DNA of 28,771 nt, from the NCBI GenBank assembly GCA_036258555.1, contig DATADL010000199.1, forward strand, positions 1 through 28,771, in the 5' to 3' direction. Shown piece after piece: positions 22,673 through 28,771 of this stretch (the stretch's first letter is position 1; the number at the start of each line of letters is the position of its first letter). This DNA comes from JALZEG01 sp036258555 (GTDB taxonomy: Bacteria; Actinomycetota; CADDZG01; WHSQ01). The notes beneath the pieces are model-generated. The model worked only from the letters and a program-made list of their open reading frames with translations. It was not told the origin of the DNA and did no database searches. The position numbers and the translations under genes are program-made.

Positions 22673-22701
22673 ACGCTAAGCCTTCATAACGCCCTTGTCA
22701 A
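22673..22701 (-). promoter_or_regulatory. yceI promoter
   Basis: On the minus strand a perfect TTGACA (22701-22696), 17-base spacer and TAGCGT (22678-22673). Its -35 box overlaps that of the divergent HxlR promoter by five bases. Confidence 0.65.
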
Positions 22702-22723
22702 GAGGAAGCTTCCCGCCTAGAAT
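22695..22723 (+). promoter_or_regulatory. HxlR gene promoter, implying a leaderless mRNA
   Basis: TTGTCA (22695-22700), 17-base spacer and TAGAAT (22718-22723), each hexamer one base from consensus. The GTG start codon is at 22730, where transcription should begin, and there is no ribosome-binding site. The spacer contains the palindrome GGAAGCTTCC (22704-22713). Confidence 0.7.
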
Positions 22724-22729
22724 CGAAGC

Positions 22730-23107
22730 GTGAAGTCGGACCCTCCGAAGGACGTACTTGCCCCGTTCTGCCCCGCCTATACGCACGCGATGGAGATCAT
22801 CGGCAGGCGGTGGACCGGCGCGATCATCCGGTCGATGCTCGCCGGCGCGAGCCGCTACAGCGAGATCGTCGCCGCGGTCCCCGGGCTCAGCGACCGGCTG
22901 CTGTCCGAACGGCTGAAGGAGCTCGAGGGCGAGGGGATCGTCGAGCGGTCGGTCACCCCCTCCACGCCCGTTCGCATCGACTACACGCTCACCGAGAAGG
23001 GCCGGGCGCTGGCTTCGGTCGTCCGCGAGGTGGCGAGCTGGGCCGACCGGTGGGGTGAGCCTGCGCGGGTGGAGGGATCGTCCGAACGGGCTAGCGGCCG
23101 CGGCTGA
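22730..23107 (+). CDS. HxlR-family winged-helix transcriptional regulator
   Basis: 125 residues. Family signatures: a Cys near the start (LAPFCPAYTHAMEIIGRRWT), then GAIIRSMLAGASRYSEIVAA, VPGLSDRLLSERLKELEGEG, IVERSVTPSTPVRIDYTLTE, KGRALASVVREVASWADRW. HxlR proteins are dimeric DNA-binding regulators, several of which sense electrophiles or oxidants through an N-terminal Cys; C14 here is a candidate. The GTG start coincides with the predicted transcription start. Divergence from yceI with shared promoter DNA makes yceI the obvious target, along with autoregulation. The 3' end overlaps the convergent neighbour by 17 bases. Confidence 0.92.
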   Translation: MKSDPPKDVLAPFCPAYTHAMEIIGRRWTGAIIRSMLAGASRYSEIVAAVPGLSDRLLSERLKELEGEGIVERSVTPSTPVRIDYTLTEKGRALASVVREVASWADRWGEPARVEGSSERASGRG

Positions 23108-23543
23108 GCAGCGCCTGGCACTGCTGGTCGAGCGACCCGAACGCGCGGTTGGCCGCCATGACCTCGAGGGTGGCGACGTCCGCCAGGACCCTCTTCTCGC
23201 CCCCGGCGATGCGCTCCGTCACCGGCGCGAGCTTCCAGACCTGGGGCATCGGCGCGAACGCGTCCCGCCACGCAGCGAGGGCGTCGCGCAGGAAGACGTC
23301 CCTCCCGCGCCCCGGGTATGGGATCGCGTTCGGACATTGCGAGTCCACGACGCCGTGCAGCAGCGTGCCGATCTCGACCGCGCGCCTGACGCAGGCGCGC
23401 GCGTAGCAGACGAGCGTCTCCCACTCCTCGCAGGAGAGCGAGGGCCGGGCGTCCTCGAAGAACTCGGCGATGGTGGGCTCGAGCTCGGCCGCGGCCGCGT
23501 CGATCCGCTCGCGCTCCGCCGGCGACATCGAGATCTCGGGCAT
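23091..23543 (-). CDS. hypothetical protein, about 150 residues
   Basis: 150 residues from the ATG at 23543. No signal peptide or membrane helix. Mostly alpha-helical by composition: SPAERERIDAAAAELEPTIA, EFFEDARPSLSCEEWETLVC, YARACVRRAVEIGTLLHGVV, GRDVFLRDALAAWRDAFAPM, LADVATLEVMAANRAFGSLD. Five Cys are present (LSCEEW, LVCYARAC, SQCPNA, QQCQA) with no recognisable metal site. I do not recognise the family. The reading frame uses GC-ending codons like its neighbours, which supports a real gene. Its end overlaps the HxlR gene on the other strand. A GATGCT box six bases before the ATG may be a -10 for a leaderless transcript. Confidence 0.65.
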   Translation of the reverse strand: MPEISMSPAERERIDAAAAELEPTIAEFFEDARPSLSCEEWETLVCYARACVRRAVEIGTLLHGVVDSQCPNAIPYPGRGRDVFLRDALAAWRDAFAPMPQVWKLAPVTERIAGGEKRVLADVATLEVMAANRAFGSLDQQCQALLSRGR

Positions 23544-23555
23544 GTCATCAGCATC

Positions 23556-23574
23556 GGCCCCCCAGGCGGGGGCC
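23556..23574 (-). other. short GC hairpin between two minus-strand genes
   Basis: GGCCCCC / GGGGGCC with a 5-base loop lies 16 bases after the dehydrogenase stop and 13 before the next ATG. No T-run follows. It could be a weak terminator. Confidence 0.3.
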
Positions 23575-23589
23575 TTCAAGCGAGTACGG

Positions 23590-24462
23590 CTACGTAGTCC
23601 TGCGTACTCGAGCCACGACGTGCTCGAGCAGCCGGGAGTAGTCCGACTCCCCCAGCCCGGCGGCGACGGCGTCGGCGAGCCAGCTGCGCGCCGCGGCGCC
23701 GAGGCGCAGGTCCGCACCGGCCTCGTACGCAGCCTCGACGACGAGGCCGGCGTCCTTGAGCGCGAGAGACAGCGCGAACCGCAGCGGGAACTCGCCGCTC
23801 TCGAGCGCTCCGCGCCGGCGCTCCGCCTGCGCCGCGACCGGCGTGCCCGCGAGCACCTCGAACGTCGTCGCACGGTCGAGCCCGAGCGCGTCGGCGAGCG
23901 CGACCGCTTCGCCGAGGACGCCTAGCGAGCCGAACAGCGTGCTGTTCGCGACGAGCTTCGCGGCCGCGCCCGCGCCGAGGGGGCCCGCGTGCAGCGGCGA
24001 CCCCAGCGGCTCGAAGAGGGAACGGACGCGCTCGTATGCCTCGGGCGTCCCGCCGACGAAGATCCTCAACGCTCCCCCTTCGACCTCCGACAGGCTTCCG
24101 AGGACGGGCGCGTCGACGAGCTCGACCTCGTCGGGAAGCGCGGCCCTCAGCCGGCGTATCGCCGGGGGTCCCACTGTGGACATCTCCGCGACGAGGGCGC
24201 CGGGGCGCGCTCCTGCCGCGATCCCGTCGGGGCCGCCGGTGACGGCCTCCAGCGCGCTCGGGTCGGCGACCATCGTGAGAACCGCGTCCGCGCTCCCCGC
24301 GGCCTCGGACGGCGTCGCCGCAACGGCCGCTCCCTCGGACGCCAGCGCCTCCGCCTTGCTCGGCGTCCTGTTCCACACGACGACGTCGTGCCCCGCCCCC
24401 AGTAGACGGCGCGCGACACGACCGCCCATCGCGCCGACGCCGACCACCGCAACGCGCTGCAT
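23590..24462 (-). CDS. 3-hydroxyisobutyrate dehydrogenase-family NAD(P)-dependent oxidoreductase
   Basis: 290 residues, the usual family length. The Rossmann nucleotide site is VAVVGVGAMGGRVARRLLGA at the N-terminus, followed by HDVVVWNRTPSKAEAL (Arg after Asn suggests NADP preference). Substrate-domain motifs are VELVDAPVLGSLSEVEGGAL (the 'D.P..G' loop) and the catalytic segment GPLGAGAAAKLVANSTLFGS with Lys and Asn. The family oxidises beta-hydroxyacids or reduces the matching semialdehydes or imines; the substrate here cannot be told (3-hydroxyisobutyrate, tartronate semialdehyde, glyoxylate/succinic semialdehyde or an imine). No pathway neighbours help. The ATG follows CATCAT by six bases with no ribosome-binding site, consistent with a leaderless start. 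Confidence 0.9.
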   Translation of the reverse strand: MQRVAVVGVGAMGGRVARRLLGAGHDVVVWNRTPSKAEALASEGAAVAATPSEAAGSADAVLTMVADPSALEAVTGGPDGIAAGARPGALVAEMSTVGPPAIRRLRAALPDEVELVDAPVLGSLSEVEGGALRIFVGGTPEAYERVRSLFEPLGSPLHAGPLGAGAAAKLVANSTLFGSLGVLGEAVALADALGLDRATTFEVLAGTPVAAQAERRRGALESGEFPLRFALSLALKDAGLVVEAAYEAGADLRLGAAARSWLADAVAAGLGESDYSRLLEHVVARVRRTT

Positions 24463-24583
24463 CGGCCCATGATGGCGCACGGGCTCGCGTCCCGGGCGCG
24501 CCCGCCGTGGAGGAGTCTGCTCGTACGGGCCTCGATGATGCAGGCGCGTCGAGCGGCTCGGGTCAGTCCGTACGATGCAGGGC

Positions 24584-25297
24584 ATGGCGCTCGACTACAC
24601 CGCCCACCTCCGCAGCGACGGCGAGAAGATGGCCGTCGCGGTCGCCCGCGACCTCGACGCGCACGTGCCCACGTGTCCCGCCTGGAACGTAGCGAAGCTG
24701 ACGATCCACACGGGGGGGCACCATCGCTGGGTCGCCGACGCGGTGCGCAAGCGCGGAGGCGTTCCCGACGAGCCGCGCAAGCCCGGCCTGCGGGGCGACG
24801 CGCTCGTGGAGTGGTTCCGGGCCGGCTGGCGGGACCTCGCCGACCTGCTCGACGGCGTCGCCGACGACGAGCCTGCATGGAGCTGGTCGGGCGACAACCG
24901 GGCCGGGTTCTGGAGACGGCGGACCGCGCTGGAGACCCTCGTGCACCGCTGGGACGCGGAGAACGCGGTCGGCGACGCGACGGCCCTCGATCCCGAGCTC
25001 TCGACCGACGGGGTCGACGAGATGCTGTTCGTCATGGTCGGCCAGGGCGGCGCGTACCGGGGGCCCGGGATCCGCGTGGCGATCGACTGCTCCGACACCG
25101 GAGCGCGCTGGGGGCTCGACCTCGTAGACGGAGAGCCCCCGCACGCCTCCGCCGGCGCGGCGCACGGCGACGTCGCGGTGCGCGGAGCCGCCGCGGACGT
25201 CCTCCTGTTCCTCTGGGGGCGGCGCGGCCCGGGGTCCGTCGACCTCACAGGCGAAGAGGCGTCCAGGGTCGCACTGCTTCGGTGGATGTCGGGTTGA
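24584..25297 (+). CDS. maleylpyruvate isomerase-family mycothiol-dependent enzyme
   Basis: 237 residues from ATG 24584; ATG 24575, three codons earlier, is possible. The fold signatures of the DinB-like mycothiol-dependent group are present: HVPTCPAWNVAKLTIHTGGH and HRWVADAVRKRGGVP near residue 40, and TALETLVHRWDAENAVGDAT near 125, whose Glu and two His groups would hold a divalent metal. The C-terminal domain (GDVAVRGAAADVLLFLWGRR, VALLRWMSG) is the SCP2-like MDMPI C-terminal region. Mycothiol is the actinobacterial thiol cofactor, so this gene supports the taxonomic call. The substrate is unknown; most relatives are not true maleylpyruvate isomerases. TACGAT lies seven bases before ATG 24584, suggesting a leaderless start. 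The stop overlaps the next start. Confidence 0.85.
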   Translation: MALDYTAHLRSDGEKMAVAVARDLDAHVPTCPAWNVAKLTIHTGGHHRWVADAVRKRGGVPDEPRKPGLRGDALVEWFRAGWRDLADLLDGVADDEPAWSWSGDNRAGFWRRRTALETLVHRWDAENAVGDATALDPELSTDGVDEMLFVMVGQGGAYRGPGIRVAIDCSDTGARWGLDLVDGEPPHASAGAAHGDVAVRGAAADVLLFLWGRRGPGSVDLTGEEASRVALLRWMSG

Positions 25298-26010
25298 ACG
25301 ACGTCGAGCTGTCCGAGCGGCTGGCCGCGGTGCGCGGCGCGGAGGAGCGCCTCCTGCGGACGCTCGACGCCCTGGACGACCACGCGCTGCGCCGACCTTC
25401 ACTGCTGCCGCGCTGGACGCGAGGTCACGTGCTCGCGCACGTCGCGCTGAACGCGCACTCGCTCGTCAACCTGTTCACGTGGGCGCGCACGGGTGTCGAG
25501 ACGCCGCAGTACCCGAGCTGGGAGGAACGGGACGGCGCGATAGAGCGGCACTCCGGCCGGACGGCGGCCGAGCACCGAGCCGCGCTGATCGAAGCCTCCA
25601 CCGCGTTCACCGGGGCGGCGCGGGCGGTCCCGGCGGAGCGGTGGGACCACGAGGTCTCGGGCATCGGCGGCTCGCCGCAGCCCGCGCGCACGTTCTTGTT
25701 CGGACGGCTCCGCGAGGTCGAGATCCACCACGTCGACCTCCACGCGGGCTACGGCCCCCGTGACTGGTCCGGCGACTTCGTGCGGGCAGTGCTCGGCGAG
25801 GTGCCGGGGCGGCTGACCGCGGGGGCAGGGGAGCCGTTCGTCGCGGTCGCGACCGACCTCGGCATGCGTCTGGAGATCGGCGGGAATGCGGCGGCGCGCG
25901 AGGTTTCCGGGCCGGGGGCGGAGCTGCTCGCGTGGCTGCTCGGCCGTTCGGCCGGCGACGGCCTCTCGGCATCGGGCGGCGCCCTGCCGGCGGTCCCGCC
26001 GTGGGGATGA
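25294..26010 (+). CDS. second maleylpyruvate isomerase-family mycothiol-dependent enzyme
   Basis: 238 residues if the TTG overlapping the previous stop (TTGA) is used; a GTG at 25282 is the alternative. N-terminal domain: LLRTLDALDDHALRRPSLLP, RWTRGHVLAHVALNAHSLVN, and the metal-site segment FGRLREVEIHHVDLHAGYGP. This is closer than its neighbour to authentic mycothiol maleylpyruvate isomerases, where RPS..P.W....vlaHla and E..vHhvDL are conserved. The C-terminal half includes AVATDLGMRLEIGGNAAARE and ELLAWLLGRSAGDGL. True family members isomerise maleylpyruvate to fumarylpyruvate in gentisate breakdown, but no other gentisate genes are near. It is co-translated with the preceding paralogue. 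Confidence 0.85.
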   Translation: MNDVELSERLAAVRGAEERLLRTLDALDDHALRRPSLLPRWTRGHVLAHVALNAHSLVNLFTWARTGVETPQYPSWEERDGAIERHSGRTAAEHRAALIEASTAFTGAARAVPAERWDHEVSGIGGSPQPARTFLFGRLREVEIHHVDLHAGYGPRDWSGDFVRAVLGEVPGRLTAGAGEPFVAVATDLGMRLEIGGNAAAREVSGPGAELLAWLLGRSAGDGLSASGGALPAVPPWG

Positions 26011-26432
26011 GACGCGCGCTCGCGCGCTCCCTGCTCGTCGTGCTCGTCGCGGCCCCCGCGTGCGGCCCGCCCGATCCCGCCGCCGCTCCGGAGTGCGTCG
26101 ACGGCGTGCTCACGGCCTACCGCGCGACGGTCGAGCCCGCGACCGAGCTCGGACGCGTCCTCGCCGGGGGCCGCGCGCCGGCCCTTGAGCGCCGGGCGGC
26201 CGCGGCTTCCTACCGCGCGGCCGCGCGCGACGCCGCGGAGGTCGCGCGGGAATGCGCGGGCGATGCCGAGACGCGCTGCCGCGAGACGCTCGAAGCGCTG
26301 GAGACCGGATTGCGCGCCGCGGCGGAGTTCGATCCTGCGGCCTCGCGAGGCGATCCTGCGACCGCCTTCGATGGGCGGCGCGCGCAGCTCGAAGGCGCGG
26401 CCGCCGAGGTCGTCAACTGCGACACCTCTTAG
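26007..26432 (+). CDS. small exported protein, possible lipoprotein
   Basis: 141 residues; the ATG overlaps the preceding stop (ATGA). MRRALARSLLVVLVAAPACG is a short export signal with a possible but imperfect lipobox at APAC. The mature part (about 20-141) is Ala/Arg/Glu-rich and helical (GRAPALERRAAAASYRAAAR, DAAEVARECAGDAETRCRET, LEALETGLRAAAEF) with Cys at PECVDG, ECAGD, RCRET and NCDTS. No family was recognised. Translational coupling to the mycothiol enzymes may be incidental. Confidence 0.65.
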   Translation: MRRALARSLLVVLVAAPACGPPDPAAAPECVDGVLTAYRATVEPATELGRVLAGGRAPALERRAAAASYRAAARDAAEVARECAGDAETRCRETLEALETGLRAAAEFDPAASRGDPATAFDGRRAQLEGAAAEVVNCDTS

Positions 26433-26478
26433 TGGGAGCGGCTCGCGCCCCGTGGTGTCGCGCATCGGCGCAGGCGGG

Positions 26479-27696
26479 TCACCGCAGGGCCCGGGCCCAG
26501 GCCCGCGGGCGCTGCCCGGGCCACTCCACGTCCGGCGCCCCCACGAACGAGGCCAGGTCCTCGATGGCCGCCCTGATCTCCGTCCCGGCTGCCGGCGCCC
26601 GCGGCTCCGCGTGGACCGAGAGGACGCGGAGGCTGCCGGCGGCCCTGTCGACCGCGGCGTCGATCCGCCCGATCAGCCGGTCCTCCCACAGCACGGGCAG
26701 CACGTAGTAGCCGTACTTGCGCTGGTGGCGCGGGACGTAGATCTCTATGCGGTACTCGAAGCCCCACACGAGCTCGGTCCGCGCCCGGTCGCAGATCAGG
26801 TTGTCGAACGGCGACAGGAGACGGCAGCCCGTCGCCCCGTCGGGGGCCGCGGCCCCCGCGAGCGCGTACCACCTCCCGGGCACCCGGGCACGTCCGTCCA
26901 CGACCGCGACCTCTTCGACCTCGCCGCGCCGCACGAGCCGCGCGAGGACCTCGTCGAGACGCGGGTAGCGGTCGCGCGTGTAGTGGGCCCGGATCTGACG
27001 GGGCGTGGCGACGCCGAGCGCGCCGAGCGACCGGAGGACCGCGGCCGCGACGATCCTCGGCTCCGGCCACGACTCGCGCGGGGTCCACTCCGGCAGCCAC
27101 CGGTCCATGAGGTCCCACAGCCGCGCGCCTCCCGAACGACCCGCGATCGTGACGGTCCCCTTCGCCCACAGGAACTCGATCATCCGGGCGACGCTCTGCT
27201 CGTCGGTCCATCCCGACGACTGCCAGCGCTCGCCGGCGACGTCGCGCAGCTCCGCGATCCGCAGGGGGCCGCGCCGCCGGATCTCCGAGACGATCTTGCG
27301 GTGCATCGAGCGGTTCACCTGCATCCACTCGCGCACGCGCTGCTCGTACTTGGTGGTCCCCTTCCCCCACCGCCTCATCAGCAGACGGTGGATCGGATAG
27401 TCGGCGGTCGGGACGATCGACGCCGCGTGCGCCCAGTAGTGGAAGAGCGAGCGCTCGTCCCAGAGCAGCGCGTCGAGGTCCGCGGTGTCGAAGGCGCCGA
27501 GCCTGCTCCACAGGACGAGCAGCTGCGTGGGCGCGACGACGGAGATGGGATCGATCTGCAGGCACCCGAGGTGCGAGACGAGCTCGAGGATCGCGTCGCG
27601 CGAGGGGGGCCGGGTCCGGTCGAGCCGCTGCGCGCACACGGCGAGCCGCCGTACGTCGCGGAGCTGCACCTCGCGCAGCACGGGGGCCGGTGACAC
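26479..27696 (-). CDS. YcaQ/AlkZ-like winged-helix DNA glycosylase
   Basis: 405 residues, the family length. Signatures of the HTH_42 (YcaQ/AlkZ) family: LELVSHLGCLQIDPISVVAP, AFDTADLDALLWDERSLFHY, WAHAASIVPTADYPIH, SPFDNLICDRARTELVWGFE, YRIEIYVPRHQRKYGYYVLP, VLWEDRLIGRIDAAVDRAAG. Streptomyces AlkZ unhooks azinomycin interstrand crosslinks, and E. coli YcaQ removes nitrogen-mustard crosslinks and N7-alkyl adducts. The segment after LQID, which carries the catalytic Gln motif in characterised enzymes, reads PISVVAPTQ, so the subtype is uncertain. It starts at a GTG six bases after TAACGT with no ribosome-binding site, suggesting a leaderless message. It is divergent from a hypothetical gene and is a repair or self-resistance candidate. 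Confidence 0.85.
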   Translation of the reverse strand: MSPAPVLREVQLRDVRRLAVCAQRLDRTRPPSRDAILELVSHLGCLQIDPISVVAPTQLLVLWSRLGAFDTADLDALLWDERSLFHYWAHAASIVPTADYPIHRLLMRRWGKGTTKYEQRVREWMQVNRSMHRKIVSEIRRRGPLRIAELRDVAGERWQSSGWTDEQSVARMIEFLWAKGTVTIAGRSGGARLWDLMDRWLPEWTPRESWPEPRIVAAAVLRSLGALGVATPRQIRAHYTRDRYPRLDEVLARLVRRGEVEEVAVVDGRARVPGRWYALAGAAAPDGATGCRLLSPFDNLICDRARTELVWGFEYRIEIYVPRHQRKYGYYVLPVLWEDRLIGRIDAAVDRAAGSLRVLSVHAEPRAPAAGTEIRAAIEDLASFVGAPDVEWPGQRPRAWARALR

Positions 27697-27732
27697 GCGC
27701 CGACGTTACCGTTCGTCGGGGACGATGGAGGG

Positions 27733-28218
27733 ATGACTCGCTCTCGTTCCGGCATTCCGCTTTCCGGCGATCTCGCGCTGACGGCGGCTCTGCACTCGCT
27801 GGGCAAGGTCCTCACCGACGATCTCCCCGCGGCCGCCGCGGAGGCGCTCGCCGCGGGGGCGGACACGCCCTCGTTGCGACGCCTCGCGGGGGCCACGACG
27901 TCCAACGCCTTCGAGCTCGAAGAGCTCCTCGGCCGTGCCCTGGGCGAGCTCGGGATCCACGCGGTCACGCGCGAGCGGGCTCTGACTGCCGTCGCCCGGC
28001 ACCGGGCGCAGCAGATCGTCGACGGAGAGATCGGTCCCGTGGAGGGAGCCGGGATGATCTGGCGGCTGTTCGACGATTACCCCGCGATCGTGATGCCGTT
28101 CCTGTCGCTCGAGGACATGCACGGGTACGAGACGCGGCCGCGGGCCCGTCGCCGGATCGAGGCGGAGATCGTGGAGGAGGCGAAGAGCTACCTGGCGAAG
28201 ACCGCGGATTCTAGTTGA
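27733..28218 (+). CDS. hypothetical protein, about 160 residues
   Basis: 161 residues from ATG 27733, with GGAGGG directly in front and GACGAT six bases upstream. Helical and acidic/basic mixed: DLALTAALHSLGKVLTDDLP, AAAAEALAAGADTPSLRRLA, NAFELEELLGRALGELGIHA, TRERALTAVARHRAQQIVDG, GMIWRLFDDYPAIVMPFLSL, RRRIEAEIVEEAKSYLAKTA. No signal peptide or membrane helix. The Trp/Phe-rich centre (IWRLFDDYPAIVMPFLSLED) may be a core or interaction surface. I do not recognise the family. The stop TGA is part of the -35 box of the next promoter. Confidence 0.7.
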   Translation: MTRSRSGIPLSGDLALTAALHSLGKVLTDDLPAAAAEALAAGADTPSLRRLAGATTSNAFELEELLGRALGELGIHAVTRERALTAVARHRAQQIVDGEIGPVEGAGMIWRLFDDYPAIVMPFLSLEDMHGYETRPRARRRIEAEIVEEAKSYLAKTADSS

Positions 28219-28243
28219 CCGGTGAACGTCTGTTCGATATTAT
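28215..28243 (+). promoter_or_regulatory. promoter of the DUF222 gene
   Basis: TTGACC (28215-28220), 17-base spacer, TATTAT (28238-28243): a strong primary-type promoter. It lies 36 bases before the start codon, and its spacer contains a LexA-type box. Confidence 0.75.
28224..28235. promoter_or_regulatory. LexA (SOS) box between -35 and -10
   Basis: GAAC-GTCT-GTTC matches the Gram-positive/actinobacterial SOS operator core GAAC-N4-GTTC, with flanking T...G. Bound LexA would block RNA polymerase directly. SOS control of 13E12-type genes is known in mycobacteria, which supports the call. Confidence 0.75.
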
Positions 28244-28279
28244 GGACGCAGAGGAGGGAGCCTTCCAGGAGGTTCCCGG

Positions 28280-28771
28280 ATGCAGCCCCACAAGTGCAGC
28301 GACGCCGAGCTCTACGAGGCCTTCGAGGCCGACCGTTGCGCTCTCGGCGTTCGCAATCGCCGCTATCTCCGTCTGATCGCCGAGTTCGACAAGCGCGCGC
28401 TGTGGCGCCGCGACGGCTGCCGCCACATGGGGCAGTGGCTCGCGCTGGAATACGGCGTCACGGTGTCCGAAGGGCTCAGGCGCGTCCACGCCGCCCATGC
28501 GATCGAGGAGCTTCCGATCACGGCCGCGGCCCTGGTCGACGGCTCTTTGTCGTTGGACAAGGTCGTGCAGCTGGCGCGCTTTGCGACGCCCGCTACCGAG
28601 AAAGAGCTCGTGGCCTACGCGTGCCGGCGGAGCCTCAACGCGGTTCGCAACCGGGCCGACGTAGAGACTCGCCGGGCCGCCGAGGACGCTCGCGACGCGC
28701 ACGAGGCGCGTTTTCTTCGTTGGTGGACGTGTGACGACATGGGCTCCGTGGGACTCGAGGGAAGGTTGCCC
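28280..28771 (+). CDS. DUF222 (13E12 repeat family) protein, C-terminus cut by window edge
   Basis: 164 codons to the right edge, from ATG 28280, six bases after a perfect AGGAGGT. Sequence features: LYEAFEADRCALGVRNRRYL, RLIAEFDKRALWRRDGCRHM, GQWLALEYGVTVSEGLRRVH, AAHAIEELPITAAALVDGSL, SLDKVVQLARFATPATEKEL, RNRADVETRRAAEDARDAHE. This is the DUF222 domain of the actinobacterial 13E12 family: 'W...G..s...WLa...G.s...A...v..A..L..lP.......G.ls...v..l'. Full-length members usually end in an HNH nuclease domain, which would lie outside the window. These genes are often multicopy and mobile, and many are SOS-induced, as the LexA box suggests here. Its role in DNA damage response is not established. 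Confidence 0.88.
   Translation, partial: MQPHKCSDAELYEAFEADRCALGVRNRRYLRLIAEFDKRALWRRDGCRHMGQWLALEYGVTVSEGLRRVHAAHAIEELPITAAALVDGSLSLDKVVQLARFATPATEKELVAYACRRSLNAVRNRADVETRRAAEDARDAHEARFLRWWTCDDMGSVGLEGRLP

Noticed and set aside
1..28771. tRNA, rRNA, CRISPR arrays and insertion sequences.
   Set aside because: No cloverleaf ending in CCA, no rRNA-like segment, no regularly spaced repeats and no transposase or terminal inverted repeats were seen on reading; low-complexity cases could have been missed by eye.

Overview
The window is very GC-rich throughout and reads as chromosomal DNA of an Actinomycetota bacterium. Lineage markers are two adjacent mycothiol-dependent maleylpyruvate isomerase-family genes, a DUF222 (13E12-type) gene behind a Gram-positive LexA box, an actinobacterial-style HxlR/YceI pair and several apparently leaderless starts. 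I cannot name a genus or class. No rRNA, tRNA, CRISPR array, transposase or IS end was found.

Layout. (1) 1-2491: the left edge cuts an ECF sigma factor gene (minus strand). Divergent from it is a NarL-type sensor kinase/response regulator pair in which key residues of both partners are degenerate. (2) 2492-15521: a plus-strand locus built around a branched-chain-amino-acid-type (Liv) ABC importer. Its LivH, LivM and LivG parts are fused in one 982-residue protein, followed by LivF and preceded by a membrane-anchored binding protein. Four exported proteins of unknown function flank it: a small secreted protein, an 884-residue beta-propeller-like protein with a C-terminal anchor, a 172-residue secreted protein, and a 1123-residue Ig-like/RTX protein. 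Most of these genes overlap or nearly touch. (3) 15601-17978: a promoter followed by a DGQHR-domain (DndB-like) gene tightly coupled to a gene for an HTH plus P-loop NTPase; no other phosphorothioation genes are visible. (4) 17992-21824, minus strand: an apparent RiPP locus. It has a good promoter, a 53-residue double-glycine-leader precursor ending in a CC-x4-CC core, a strong hairpin that probably attenuates read-through, and then three overlapping genes: a C39-like/VKOR/thioredoxin fusion, an ATP-grasp ligase and a glutaminyl-peptide cyclotransferase. This is the best candidate for an undescribed system in the window. (5) 22067-28771: a divergent YceI/HxlR pair with overlapping -35 boxes and a palindromic operator, then housekeeping and accessory genes: a hypothetical protein, a 3-hydroxyisobutyrate dehydrogenase-family enzyme, two mycothiol-dependent enzymes, a small lipoprotein-like protein, a YcaQ/AlkZ-like DNA glycosylase, another hypothetical protein, and a truncated DUF222 gene with a LexA box inside its promoter.

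How the parts may work together. In the RiPP locus the precursor would be made in excess of its modifying enzymes. The ATP-grasp enzyme could crosslink or ligate the core, the VKOR/thioredoxin protein could oxidise its four cysteines, and the cyclotransferase could cap an N-terminal Gln as pyroglutamate. In the Liv locus the surface proteins may capture or process a substrate for the importer, whose identity the sequence does not reveal.
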